This document shows positions 1 to 7,815 of a stretch of 64,000 nucleotides of DNA, one piece after another. The notes beneath the pieces were generated by a model, which saw nothing but the letters and a program-made list of their open reading frames with translations, made no database searches and had not been told where the DNA came from. Numbering within the stretch: position 1 is the stretch's first letter; every line of letters starts with the position of its first letter. Source of the DNA: Avibacterium paragallinarum (GTDB lineage Bacteria; Pseudomonadota; Gammaproteobacteria; Enterobacterales; Pasteurellaceae); assembly GCF_900450705.1 (NCBI RefSeq), contig NZ_UGHK01000002.1, forward strand, positions 682,001 to 746,000, read 5' to 3'. A program made the position numbers and the translations under genes.

Positions 1-820
1 AACCTGATTCTGCTTTGTTCTCTGAAACCGCTTTTTTGATTTCACGATACACCATTGATTGCAATTTTTCGTCAATGCTTAGGATAACATTATGGGCATC
101 GTATTTTTTGACATCGGCGATTTCTTCAACAACGTGGCCCAATTTATCTTTGCGGTAAGTGCGAGAGCCTGATTTTCCCACTAATAAGGAATTAAAACTT
201 TTTTCAATGCCCTCAATGCCCTCGCCGTCAATATTGGTATAACCGATCAAATGGGCGGTTTCTTCTACGCGAGGATAAAAGCGGCGAGCTTCCGTTTTTA
301 GCACTAAGCCTTTGATTTTTAATTGTTTGACATAATCTGCCACCGTTGGAGAAACTTGGCGTGCTAAATAAACAAAGCGGGCAGAAGGGGACTTTTCAAT
401 TTTTTTGATTAAGTCTTTGTACGGCACGTTTAAAGATTTCGCCAATAAACGCCAGCGATCTTTATCTTGCAAGGCATTTTCTTCAAAGACCACTTTGGGA
501 TCGACCACAACCGAATACATCGGCACGCTCACTGAAAGCAACTGCCCGTTACGATCTAAAATAGATCCGCGTACCGAAAGCACTTGCTGGGTGCGAACGG
601 AACGTTTATCCGCTTCCGTTGAAAGGGGATCAGAGTTGATCACTTGCACGCTCGCCGCTTTTGCTACTAAAATAATCAGTAAGATCCCCACCATTGCAAC
701 GGCGATATTAAAACGTTTTTTGATAAAGCTACTTTCAAAAGTAACTTTCGGCTTATTACGGCGTACCGCACTTCCCTTGTTATTCGTCGGGCGTTTGGCT
801 TTATTATTTTTTTTAATCAT
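1..820 (-). CDS. ftsI: Penicillin-binding protein 3, partial (N-terminal part)
   Basis: This is the septal peptidoglycan transpeptidase of the divisome. Only about the first 273 codons lie in the window, and the catalytic SxxK domain lies beyond base 1. The ATG at 820–818 follows a purine-rich SD (AGGCAGGG). The protein opens with a basic cytoplasmic tail, has one membrane segment at about residues 39–54, and then the PBP dimer domain with RGSILDR at 84–90. It begins 12 bp after ftsL, as expected in the dcw cluster. Identity follows from family knowledge and gene order. Confidence 0.95.
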   Translation of the reverse strand, partial: MIKKNNKAKRPTNNKGSAVRRNKPKVTFESSFIKKRFNIAVAMVGILLIILVAKAASVQVINSDPLSTEADKRSVRTQQVLSVRGSILDRNGQLLSVSVPMYSVVVDPKVVFEENALQDKDRWRLLAKSLNVPYKDLIKKIEKSPSARFVYLARQVSPTVADYVKQLKIKGLVLKTEARRFYPRVEETAHLIGYTNIDGEGIEGIEKSFNSLLVGKSGSRTYRKDKLGHVVEEIADVKKYDAHNVILSIDEKLQSMVYREIKKAVSENKAESG

Positions 821-832
821 CACCCTGCCTCA

Positions 833-1153
833 TTATTCAACCAACAACACTTCTTGCTCTGGAGAAACCATTTTCATTGCTAATTTTCCCCTCGCAATGG
901 CTTCCACCCGCGTATTATCGCTTTGCGTTGCTTCTTCTAATTTTAAATTTAATGCTTCATTTTCTAAGGCTTGAATTTGTAAAATCAGCTCACCTTTTTC
1001 CGCAATGAGCCCGCGTGTTTGGTGCGTAATCCAAATTGTTCCCAACGCACTCACTAAAACGGCGATAAACAAAAACAGCACCAATTTATTTGATGCAAAA
1101 AGGTCTTCTAAAAGAATTTGGCGTAGCGGGTAGCGTTCTGAGTTATCCAACAT
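833..1153 (-). CDS. ftsL: Cell division protein FtsL
   Basis: FtsL is a small bitopic divisome protein that forms the FtsQLB complex and helps activate FtsWI. At 106 residues it has the usual size: a short cytoplasmic tail, one membrane helix at about 23–42, and a leucine-rich periplasmic coiled coil at about 47–75. It lies 2 bp after rsmH and 12 bp before ftsI in one minus-strand operon. Sequence similarity in this family is low, so the call rests on topology, length and position. Confidence 0.93.
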   Translation of the reverse strand: MLDNSERYPLRQILLEDLFASNKLVLFLFIAVLVSALGTIWITHQTRGLIAEKGELILQIQALENEALNLKLEEATQSDNTRVEAIARGKLAMKMVSPEQEVLLVE

Positions 1154-1155
1154 CG

Positions 1156-2124
1156 TTATAATTTCTCCGCAACACGCAACACCGCACTTCGAGAACGGGC
1201 ATTTTGAGCAATTTCTTGCTCTGTCGGCATAATGGCTTTGCCAATGGTTTTCAAGGTTTGGCTACGCTGAATTTGATCTTCACGCAATGGCAAGCCTTTC
1301 GGCAGACTTTCCCCTTTGCTCTGCTTACGCATAAAGTGCTTCACCATACGATCTTCAAGGGAATGAAAGCTAATAATCGACAATCGCCCTTGTGGAGCAA
1401 GCACTTGCAACGCACCCTCTAGCGCCCGTTCTAATTCGTCTAATTCCGCATTAATAAAAATGCGAATCGCCTGAAAACTGCGAGTTGCGGGGTGTTTATG
1501 CTTATCTTTGAAAGGAACGGATTGAGCAATCAATTCCGCCAGTTGCAAGGTACGGCTCAGCGGTTCAGTGCCATTTTGCAATGCGATTTTATTATAATTA
1601 ACAATGGCTTGTGCAATGCGTTTGGCGAAGCGTTCCTCGCCAAAGGTTTTCAGCACCCACGCAAGATCCTGCTCTGAAACCTGCTGTAACCATTGTGCCG
1701 CCGACAAGCCTTGCGTAGTATCCATTCGCATATCCAAAGGCCCATCTTTCATAAAACTAAAGCCACGTTCCGCTTCATCTAATTGCGGAGAGGAAACGCC
1801 AAGATCGAGCAAAATCCCATCAATCTTGCCAACCAAACCCAACTTTTCACAAATTTCAGGAATTGCCGAGAAGCTATTATGCTCAATATGAAAACGCGGA
1901 TCTTGGATCTGCTGTGCCGCTGCAATCGCTCGCGGATCGCGATCAATGGCGATTAACCTGCCGTCTTGAGCCAAGCGAGATAAAATAAGCCGAGAATGAC
2001 CGCCACGCCCAAAAGTGCCATCAATATAAATGCCTTTTTCTTTCAATGCCAAGCCGTCCACCGCCTCAGTAAGTAAAACGGTGAAATGTTCTGGTGAAGA
2101 AAAAAGGTTTTGAGCGTTCATCAT
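1156..2124 (-). CDS. rsmH: 16S rRNA (cytosine-1402-N4)-methyltransferase RsmH
   Basis: RsmH (MraW) methylates N4 of C1402 in 16S rRNA using S-adenosylmethionine, tuning decoding at the P site. The 322-residue length is normal. The SAM-binding motif [10 protein letters not shown] is at 35–44, followed by [12 protein letters not shown] near 105–117. The C-terminal block contains [13 protein letters not shown], typical of the family. The start is the ATG pair at 2124–2119. It is the second gene of the mra/dcw operon, downstream of mraZ and 2 bp from ftsL. Confidence 0.97.
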   Translation of the reverse strand: MMNAQNLFSSPEHFTVLLTEAVDGLALKEKGIYIDGTFGRGGHSRLILSRLAQDGRLIAIDRDPRAIAAAQQIQDPRFHIEHNSFSAIPEICEKLGLVGKIDGILLDLGVSSPQLDEAERGFSFMKDGPLDMRMDTTQGLSAAQWLQQVSEQDLAWVLKTFGEERFAKRIAQAIVNYNKIALQNGTEPLSRTLQLAELIAQSVPFKDKHKHPATRSFQAIRIFINAELDELERALEGALQVLAPQGRLSIISFHSLEDRMVKHFMRKQSKGESLPKGLPLREDQIQRSQTLKTIGKAIMPTEQEIAQNARSRSAVLRVAEKL

Positions 2125-2171
2125 TATTTATAAAATGCTGCTTATTAACAATAACTATTTGATTAATATAG

Positions 2172-2203
2172 GATAATGCGGCGTACTCAGTACGCCGATT
2201 ATC
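2172..2203. repeat. Palindromic hairpin between mraZ and rsmH
   Basis: The inverted repeat GATAATgCGGCGTA / TACGCCGATTATC has one bulge and no T-run, so it is not a classical terminator. Its core GGCGTA...TACGCC resembles the palindromes at 4581–4601 and 5055–5075, suggesting one small family of palindromic repeats in this genome. It could also attenuate or stabilise the mraZ–rsmH transcript. Confidence 0.6.
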
Positions 2204-2244
2204 TCTGCTAGTGTCGCTGTAATTTTCTGGAAGCTAGCCTTCTC

Positions 2245-2703
2245 TTATAACGACAGCGTAATTAATTCTGGAGATTGTGCAAGCTGTCCACTCGCACCAA
2301 GAGCCATATCTTGCTGAATTTGAGCTTGCCATTCGACGTCGCTCCAAATTTCAAATTTATTCAACTGCCCAACAAGCATCGTGCTTTTTTCAAGTTTCGC
2401 GTGCTGACGCAAAGGCGCGCTAATCAACACCCGCCCGACACTATCCAACTCGCATTCGGTTGCATAGCCCAACATCACACGTTGCAAACTGCGTTGCACA
2501 GGATCAAAATTTGATAACGCAAGCAATTTTTGTTCAACAATTTCCCATTCATCTAAGGGATAGAGCAGTAAACAAGGTTGGCGAATATCCACCGTGCAAA
2601 CCATCTGACCGTTATTTTTTTCTAAAATCTCCGCACGATAACGCGTAGGAATAGCAAGCCGTCCCTTTGAATCCAGATTGACTGATGATGCCCCTCGAAA
2701 CAT
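2245..2703 (-). CDS. mraZ: Transcriptional regulator MraZ
   Basis: MraZ is the ring-forming SpoVT/AbrB-type DNA-binding protein that represses its own dcw operon. It has 152 residues with two family repeats, each carrying the DxxxR signature: [14 protein letters not shown] at 10–23 and [14 protein letters not shown] at 86–99. The ATG at 2703 is preceded by AAGAGA about nine bases upstream. It is the first gene of the cluster. Three 10-bp-spaced TGGT boxes lie upstream and are likely its own operator. Confidence 0.97.
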   Translation of the reverse strand: MFRGASSVNLDSKGRLAIPTRYRAEILEKNNGQMVCTVDIRQPCLLLYPLDEWEIVEQKLLALSNFDPVQRSLQRVMLGYATECELDSVGRVLISAPLRQHAKLEKSTMLVGQLNKFEIWSDVEWQAQIQQDMALGASGQLAQSPELITLSL

Positions 2704-2756
2704 AGTATGCGTTCTCTTAAACTGCGGTCAGTTTTTTGCTTAAATTTTGCAGTTTT

Positions 2757-2781
2757 TACCACAAAACACCACTTTTTACCA
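2757..2781 (-). promoter_or_regulatory. MraZ-box triplet (operator of the dcw operon)
   Basis: On the minus strand three TGGT(A/G) pentamers occur at 2777–2781, 2767–2771 and 2757–2761, each separated by exactly five bases. MraZ of E. coli binds three TGGGN boxes with 5-bp spacers, so this is the same architecture with T at the fourth position. The boxes lie between the proposed -10 and mraZ. Confidence 0.75.
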
Positions 2782-2790
2782 CTTTTGCTA

Positions 2791-2819
2791 AGTTTAGTCT
2801 GACTTCGCCTAAGTTGCAA
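2791..2819 (-). promoter_or_regulatory. Probable sigma-70 promoter of mraZ
   Basis: On the minus strand TTGCAA (2819–2814) and TAAACT (2796–2791) are separated by 17 bp, just upstream of the MraZ boxes. The match is moderate; placement is an inference. Confidence 0.5.
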
Positions 2820-2920
2820 GCAGTTTGATCGGTTGTAATGTAAAGTTTTGTATAGAGGAATTGCTGTTTATTTTTTAAATCAAATGGATAGAGGCATTGA
2901 TTTGGTTTATTGGGTCGTTT

Positions 2921-3059
2921 AAAGTGCGGTAGGATTTTAAGGGTGTTTTTATTCTTTGGGGAAATTAGATAAAAATGGTATTAGAAAACACCGCTCTTTT
3001 TATGAGCTAGAACACTAGGAATAGTGAATGTTTCTATTTTCATAGAGCGAAATCCGTAG
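2921..3059 (+). repeat. Intergenic repeat R1 (copy of 4910–5055)
   Basis: This segment is about 85–90% identical by eye to 4910–5055. Both begin with the uptake signal AAAGTGCGGT and end with CGAAATCCGTAG. In R2 an inverted second uptake signal lies about 60 bp inside; in R1 it is degenerate. R1 ends exactly where the IS110 element begins. The 2820–2920 stretch to its left holds no gene that I can support. Confidence 0.75.
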
Positions 3060-3100
3060 CAACTGTATTCAGCTAAAAAGCAAAAATACAAATTCGTTAA

Positions 3101-4048
3101 TTAAAGTGCGTGAGCGTCCCATTGCGAGTCATCGCGGACAATCGCATTTAAAATGGTGAGAAGCTTACGCATACAGGCGTTAATCGCCACTTTGAACGCC
3201 TTACCATTAGCACGTAAGCGTTCGTAAAATTGTTTGAGTTTAGGCTCAAAACGTACACAAACAAATGTTGCCATATACAGTGCATTTCGTACGGCTTTGC
3301 GACCACCTGAACAGCGGCTTTTCCATTTGGTGTTGCCACTTTCTTTAGGATGGGGTGCAACACCAACAAGTGAAGCGATTTGTTTATGTGTGTATTGACC
3401 TAACTCAGGCAACATTGACATCAAAACGGCTATTGTTTGTGTACCCAACCCTTTGATGTCTTTAAACTTTTTTATTGTATCGTCAAAATGTTTGAGATGC
3501 TGTTCGATTTCCCTATCCAGCTCATCAATACGCAGGCTGAGATAGTCGATATGCTGTTCAACACTGAATACTTGTGTGGAATGAACTTGTTCAAGGCGGT
3601 TTTTCTCCGCAAAACGCATTTCAACAAGCTGATTACGGCGTGAAACAAGGGCTTCAAGCTGTTCCTGCTCGGGAGTGGGTGGTATGTAAAGCTGCTGTGC
3701 TACATTATCACGCATTGCGAGCATTTGGGCGTAAAAAGCCAACATTTTGGCATCTTTATTGTCGGTTTTTGCTAGTGATTGCGACATCGCAAACTGATTG
3801 GTTTGTCGCGGGTTAGCAATCACCACACGAAAGCCTGTGCGGTGGAGTGCTTTAGCTAATGGAAGTTCAAGCCCACCGGTGCTTTCAAGGACAATTAAGT
3901 CCACACTGAAACGACGTAAATACTCAATGGTATGCGCAATCCCTTTCGGATTGTTGGTTTCGGTCTTAGTTCGTTTTTGGGTAGAAAGCCCAATGACGAA
4001 ATGACGTTTAGCAACATCAATACCACAATAAGTTTGTTCATTCATCAT
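3101..4048 (-). CDS. IS110-family transposase (DEDD recombinase)
   Basis: This recombinase moves the element through an RNA-guided strand exchange known for IS110. The N-terminal RuvC-like domain shows GIDVAK, VLESTGG and KTDNKDAK, supplying the D, E and D...D residues. The C-terminal Transposase_20 domain has IKGLGTQTIAVLMS and the serine motif RCSGGRKAVRNALYM. The frame extends to an ATG at 4063, but the ATG pair at 4048–4043 sits better behind AGGCAGG. It appears intact at about 315 residues. A tandem copy of its 5' part follows at 4207–4437. Confidence 0.93.
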   Translation of the reverse strand: MMNEQTYCGIDVAKRHFVIGLSTQKRTKTETNNPKGIAHTIEYLRRFSVDLIVLESTGGLELPLAKALHRTGFRVVIANPRQTNQFAMSQSLAKTDNKDAKMLAFYAQMLAMRDNVAQQLYIPPTPEQEQLEALVSRRNQLVEMRFAEKNRLEQVHSTQVFSVEQHIDYLSLRIDELDREIEQHLKHFDDTIKKFKDIKGLGTQTIAVLMSMLPELGQYTHKQIASLVGVAPHPKESGNTKWKSRCSGGRKAVRNALYMATFVCVRFEPKLKQFYERLRANGKAFKVAINACMRKLLTILNAIVRDDSQWDAHAL

Positions 4049-4063
4049 TAACCTGCCTTGCAT

Positions 4064-4206
4064 TCGGGTTTAAGTCTGGCAACTGTTCGGTTTTTTGGTG
4101 AAATGTTATCTGCTCTCATTGCTACAACTCGGTTTGTTGCCTAGGGCGGACGCGAGATGCAGATAACGGGGTTTTGTTGCTATTTTATATTAATTTTAAT
4201 ATACAA
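4064..4206 (-). ncRNA. Candidate IS110 bridge RNA region (left end)
   Basis: The noncoding left end upstream of the transposase reads on the minus strand through GTTATCTGC (4167–4159) and its perfect complement GCAGATAAC (4113–4105). CTC/GAG extends this stem beyond a small bulge, and an inner CAAC...GTTG hairpin lies inside. IS110-group elements encode their bridge RNA in this position. Loop assignments to target and donor were not made. The same structure is repeated at 4479–4541. Confidence 0.5.
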
Positions 4207-4437
4207 GCCTACGCGGTGGAGTGCTTTAGCTAATGGAAGTTCAAGCCCACCGGTGCTTTCAAGGACAATTAAGTCCACACTGAAACGACGTAAATACTCA
4301 ATGGTATGTGCAATCCCTTTCGGGTTGTTGGTTTCGGTTTTTGTTCGTTTTTGGGTAGAAAGCCCAATGACGAAATGACGTTTAGCAACATCAATACCAC
4401 AATAAGTTTGTTCATTCATCATTAACCTGCCTTGCAT
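4207..4437 (-). pseudogene. Truncated IS110 transposase N-terminal fragment
   Basis: The frame encodes the same first residues as the intact transposase (through LELPLAKALHR) and then runs into the left end of the neighbouring copy, ending after a few unrelated residues near 4180. It lacks most of the DEDD domain and the whole serine domain, so it is non-functional, but its start region and left end are intact. Confidence 0.9.
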
Positions 4438-4580
4438 TCGGGTTTAAGTCTGGCAACTGTTCGGTTTTTTGGTGAAATGTTATCTGCTCTCATTGCTACA
4501 ACTCGGTTTGTTGCCTAGGGCGGACGCGAGATGCAGATAACGGGGTTTTGTTGCTATTTTATATTAATTTTAATATACAA
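4207..4580 (-). repeat. 374-bp tandem duplication of the IS110 5' end
   Basis: Bases 4207–4580 repeat 3833–4206 at a constant offset of 374 bp with only a few substitutions. The unit comprises the first 70–75 codons of the transposase plus the complete noncoding left end, so two left ends lie in tandem. The junction is ...ATACAA|GCCTACGCGG. Two of the changes (GT to AC) lie four bases from the junction. Confidence 0.9.
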
Positions 4581-4601
4581 GGGGCGTATCGCATACGCCC
4601 C
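4581..4601. repeat. 21-bp palindrome flanking the IS110 left end
   Basis: The sequence is a 9-bp stem GGGGCGTAT / ATACGCCCC around CGC. It abuts the IS left end directly, and a sister palindrome sits at 5055–5075 after the R2 repeat. It is the probable insertion target of the IS. Confidence 0.75.
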
Positions 4602-4710
4602 TGTGCTAGATATTTACTTATAGAACACTCTATTTTTGTTTTTTTATTTTTTTGATATTTGGGCTGATGACTTTTTTCTTTGGTAGTTATAACGGGTTTC
4701 GCTCGTTGAG

Positions 4711-4888
4711 CGACTTACTTTCTTTTGCTTACTCAAAAGAAAGTAAGCAAAGAAAAGTGTACCCGCTCAAATTGCTTTTCCTCATTCAGCAAAAATTTTT
4801 TTAACGAAAAGTAAGCCCATACTCGCTTCGCTGCGTTCAGGCGTTACTTTTCTAAAAATTTTCGCTGAATGAGGGCAATTTGTACGGG
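4711..4888. repeat. Long intergenic inverted-repeat element
   Basis: Two nested structures are present. CTTACTTTCTTTTG (4714–4727) pairs perfectly with CAAAAGAAAGTAAG (4734–4747). A larger imperfect palindrome spans 4762–4888, with arms containing CAAATTGC...CTCATTCAGC and GCTGAATGAG...GCAATTTG. No coding frame of interest overlaps. It looks like a miniature mobile or REP-like repeat, though I have no second copy in this window to prove it. Confidence 0.65.
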
Positions 4889-4909
4889 AGAGTGGAGTGT
4901 TCATAGTCA

Positions 4910-5055
4910 AAAGTGCGGTGGGATTTTGAGGGTGTTTTTATTCTTTGGGGAAATTAGATAAAAATGGTATTAAAAAACACCGCACTTTTTATGATCTAGG
5001 ACACGAGGGAAAACAGATAGCAAATATTTTTATTTTCATAGAACGAAATCCGTAG
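4910..5055 (+). repeat. Intergenic repeat R2 (copy of R1)
   Basis: R2 is the second copy of the 140-bp repeat at 2921–3059 and is followed without interruption by a palindrome. It begins with AAAGTGCGGT and contains the complementary ACCGCACTTTT about 60 bp later, so it could form a long stem. It serves as the empty-site reference for the IS110 insertion. The remaining bases to 5172 show nothing I can interpret. Confidence 0.75.
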
Positions 5056-5075
5056 AGGCGTATCGCATACGCCTC
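5055..5075. repeat. 21-bp palindrome after R2
   Basis: GAGGCGTAT / ATACGCCTC form a 9-bp stem around CGC. Relative to the palindrome at 4581–4601, the second base of the left arm and its pairing partner in the right arm have both changed (G-C to A-T), a compensatory pair that keeps the stem. Confidence 0.7.
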
Positions 5076-5172
5076 GTCATTATGCTGCATTTTTACTATT
5101 TTTATTTATCGAACGATTACTTAACTGATTAAATTAAATACAAAAACTGCGTCCACACTATCACCAATAGCA

Positions 5173-5331
5173 TTATTTGTCCGCCTCTTTCTCTTTTTTC
5201 GGTGGATCTTCATCGAACTTCACCACAGGAACACAGCTACGGCACGCACCTTGGTCGATTCCAAGCTCTTTGCAAAATTCGCTGTATTTATCCCATAATC
5301 TTCTGAATAAGCCTTTTTGTTTTTCTGTCAT
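5173..5331 (-). CDS. DUF5363-like small protein
   Basis: A 52-residue basic-to-acidic protein of unknown function (MTEKQKGLFRRLWDKYSEFC...), with Cys residues in a GACRSC motif and a charged C-terminal tail. I recognise it as the small DUF5363-type protein often found beside tmcA in Pasteurellaceae. The ATG at 5331 is preceded by GGAGGG eight bases upstream, which favours it over the longer frame starting at 5376. It lies just downstream of tmcA on the same strand. Confidence 0.7.
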   Translation of the reverse strand: MTEKQKGLFRRLWDKYSEFCKELGIDQGACRSCVPVVKFDEDPPKKEKEADK

Positions 5332-5394
5332 TGTTTTCCCTCCACAATGCAATACCAACTTTAAGTTTAAAATCATAAGCTATCATAAAAGAAT

Positions 5395-7335
5395 TTATGG
5401 CTTTTGCAATAGCTGTTTTACCTCCGCACGACAAGCCTGTAACCATTGTTTTTTGCCCGTTGTGGGCGGGCTTTTGAGCTGACAATAGTGGGATAATAAC
5501 GGCATTTTATCCAGCTCTACCGTAGCGAGTAATCGCCGAATTGCGGGAATGGTTGCGACGAGGCTACGTTGGTAATAGGCAAAATAATGTAAGGCGTTGC
5601 GATCCTGTAGATTGAGCGTCCAATCCAATGGCGGGGAAGCCAATTTTTCCGCCATAGGGTGGAAAGCTAGCCCAATGTCCCGTTGAAATTGGGCTTTGAG
5701 CTTGGCACAAAACGCCTTACCCGCGTGGCTCAGTCCTTTAACGCCAATCGCAGTGTAACAACCACTACTCGCCTCTTTATGTTCCCCCACATAAACCAGC
5801 TCGAATCCGCATTTCTGCCAAAAATACGCCAGCTCCTCAGCATAGCCAAAACTTACGGAAAGAAAATCCACTGCTAAATTATGATCCAATGTGGCGATTA
5901 AACCTTGTCCAATGCCCTGATTTTGCCATTTCGATTGTATCGCAATGCGGGAAATACGCAAGGATTTCAGCCGACACGCCGCTTCTTGCAAGCCATACTG
6001 ACAAAGCATTTGTGCCACTAAATTGCCTTTCGGGCGGCAAACACCCTGCATAATGCTTTCGATAAGTGAAGCGTCCGCCATTCCGCCCTCTTCCAACAAC
6101 CACGCCCCGCCGATCAAGTGGTGATCCGACTTTGCGAGTAAAAATCGTTGCTTTGTGCCATCAAGCAAACGGCGGAGATCCACTGGAGAGGTTTTGTAAT
6201 GTGCCAGCGTCAGCAAACCGTAAAAATCTTGATAATTCCCTTGGTGGAAAAGGGTTTGCTGAGTCTGCCACTGCAAGTCTATCGTTGCTTGCAAATAAAA
6301 ATTCGGTTGGCTTAAATGCTCCTCCGCATTCAACAGCAGAAGATCTTCAATAAAGGGTTCGATGAGATCATCGGCTCGCCAACGCAATGGCTCTGTTAAA
6401 GTGAAATGTTGCAAAGTGCGGTCATTTTTTTGCATAAATTTCAGCCAAAACCCTCGCCCTGTGCCTTCATAACTCTGTACGGTGGTTGTGCATAAAACGT
6501 GCAAAAATCCTTGACAAAGCTGGCGAAGCAACGGTAAGGGGAGCATCGCTGCTTCATCAATAATCAACCAACGGGAGCGAAATAGCTCGGGGTTTTGTTG
6601 CAGTTTTTCCGCCAGTTCATCAGGGGCAATAAAATCCAAAGGCTTGGCGGAAAAATCTTGCAAAATTTGCACCGCACTTTTATTCGAGGCGGTAATGAGT
6701 ACATTCGGCAAACGTGCCGCTAGCAATCCTGCCAAAGCGGATTTTCCTCGCCCGCGTTTTGCGGTAATCACATTTATTGCTTTCGGAGCAGTTAAGATCT
6801 GCTCCAAAATTCGCTGTTGATCGATTGTGGCTAAATGAGAAACGGTTTGCGGCTTGCTATTAATCAACGGATTTGGCGGAACAAACTGTGCTGCGTTTTC
6901 CTGTTGATAAATGGGAAAACCGTATTTTTGCACGATCTGCTGAAAAAATTGTACAAAATTTGGCGTGGCAATCCCCTCTGGCACGCCGCTCCAGCGTTGG
7001 CTATCTAAATCAATTTGGTGGGCTAACCTTTGCCAATGGTTAAAAAGCAAGAATAAGAAACCGCCCGCTTGCAACGTGCCTGCAGCAATGGCAAGGGTAT
7101 CAAGGTTAAAGCTGTGCCGAGCATCGTAAAAAATCCATTGCTGTTCGCTGCCGAGCTGATTTTTCGCTTTGAAAAAAGGGATTGGCGTGATGGCTGGCAA
7201 TGAAAAGAGCGGTGCAATATTTTCATCAAAAAAAAGCACCGCACTTTGTGCCGATAGCGAGAATAATAACGGGGAAAGCTGGGCGTGTAGCCAATCATTA
7301 TCCCCGCTTAATATAACAAGCTGACGAGGTTGCAA
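5395..7335 (-). CDS. tmcA: tRNA(Met) cytidine acetyltransferase TmcA
   Basis: TmcA makes N4-acetylcytidine at the wobble base of elongator tRNA-Met using acetyl-CoA and ATP. At 646 residues it has family length. The helicase-like domain shows Walker A in TAKRGRGKSALAG (near 195–205) and a DEAA Walker B (WLIIDEAAMLPLP). The C-terminal half has the GNAT acetyl-CoA loop (SKWQNQGIGQGLIA). The frame opens with TTG at 7335, 3 bp after the ybeY stop, and no better ATG is near, so TTG is probably used. It is the last large gene of ybeZ-ybeY-tmcA. Confidence 0.95.
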   Translation of the reverse strand: MQPRQLVILSGDNDWLHAQLSPLLFSLSAQSAVLFFDENIAPLFSLPAITPIPFFKAKNQLGSEQQWIFYDARHSFNLDTLAIAAGTLQAGGFLFLLFNHWQRLAHQIDLDSQRWSGVPEGIATPNFVQFFQQIVQKYGFPIYQQENAAQFVPPNPLINSKPQTVSHLATIDQQRILEQILTAPKAINVITAKRGRGKSALAGLLAARLPNVLITASNKSAVQILQDFSAKPLDFIAPDELAEKLQQNPELFRSRWLIIDEAAMLPLPLLRQLCQGFLHVLCTTTVQSYEGTGRGFWLKFMQKNDRTLQHFTLTEPLRWRADDLIEPFIEDLLLLNAEEHLSQPNFYLQATIDLQWQTQQTLFHQGNYQDFYGLLTLAHYKTSPVDLRRLLDGTKQRFLLAKSDHHLIGGAWLLEEGGMADASLIESIMQGVCRPKGNLVAQMLCQYGLQEAACRLKSLRISRIAIQSKWQNQGIGQGLIATLDHNLAVDFLSVSFGYAEELAYFWQKCGFELVYVGEHKEASSGCYTAIGVKGLSHAGKAFCAKLKAQFQRDIGLAFHPMAEKLASPPLDWTLNLQDRNALHYFAYYQRSLVATIPAIRRLLATVELDKMPLLSHYCQLKSPPTTGKKQWLQACRAEVKQLLQKP

Positions 7336-7337
7336 GG

Positions 7338-7805
7338 CTAGATTTTTTCCGTTAAATAGGGATCAGCAAAGCCTAGCTCTTGCATAATTTCTGTTTCGAG
7401 GCTTTCCATTTCTTCCGCTTCGTCGTCTTCAATATGGTCATAGCCAAGCAAATGCAAGCAACCGTGTACGACCATATGCGCCCAATGTGCCATCAGCGGT
7501 TTGCCTTGTTCTGCGGCTTCTCGTTCCACCACTTGGCGGCAAATGACTAAATCGCCAAGTAGCGGCAATTCCACCTCTTCGGGGCATTCAAACGGAAAGG
7601 AAAGCACATTCGTTGGGTAATCTTTACCGCGATAAGTGGCGTTTAGCTGTTGGCTTTCCGCCTCGTCCACGATGCGAATAGTAATCTCAGGCTCAAGATT
7701 TTCCGCTTGAACCGCCGCCGTCGCCCATTGTTGAAGCTGCTGTTCTGAGGGCAAATTTTCGCTATTTTCAGTCGCTATTTGTAAATCAATAATCACGGGT
7801 TTCAT
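7338..7805 (-). CDS. ybeY: Endoribonuclease YbeY
   Basis: YbeY is a zinc-dependent single-strand RNase needed for 16S rRNA 3' maturation and ribosome quality control. The H3 zinc motif [11 protein letters not shown] gives H114, H118 and H124. The 155-residue form starting at ATG 7805 matches the family (MKPVIIDLQ...). The longer frame to 7982 runs inside ybeZ and is rejected. It starts 10 bp after the ybeZ stop and ends 2 bp before tmcA, so it is translationally linked to both. Confidence 0.95.
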   Translation of the reverse strand: MKPVIIDLQIATENSENLPSEQQLQQWATAAVQAENLEPEITIRIVDEAESQQLNATYRGKDYPTNVLSFPFECPEEVELPLLGDLVICRQVVEREAAEQGKPLMAHWAHMVVHGCLHLLGYDHIEDDEAEEMESLETEIMQELGFADPYLTEKI

Positions 7806-7815
7806 TTTGTGTTTC

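Larger units (their letters stand above)
3060..4206 (-). mobile_element. IS110-family insertion sequence
   Basis: Ends were inferred by comparison. R1 stops at 3059, while its sister copy R2 continues into a palindrome at 5055. The base after the duplicated left end (4581) starts the near-identical palindrome GGGGCGTATCGCATACGCC. The empty site would then read CCGTAG followed by the palindrome. One unit is about 1.15 kb: a short right end, the transposase gene, and about 140 bp of noncoding left end upstream of it. No target duplication is evident, as expected for IS110. Confidence 0.75.

Noticed and set aside
405-974. Plus-strand frame antisense to ftsI and ftsL
   Set aside because: It mirrors genuine division genes and has no recognisable protein content.
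2622-2819. Minus-strand frame over the mraZ promoter
   Set aside because: It overlaps the mraZ start and MraZ boxes; shadow frame.
2921-5055. Uptake signals as regulatory sites
   Set aside because: AAGTGCGGT is a DNA-uptake signal of this family and occurs throughout; position beside promoters or terminators is not evidence of regulation by itself.
5288-5485. Minus-strand frame spanning the tmcA end and DUF5363 start
   Set aside because: It overlaps two supported genes in another frame and has no features.
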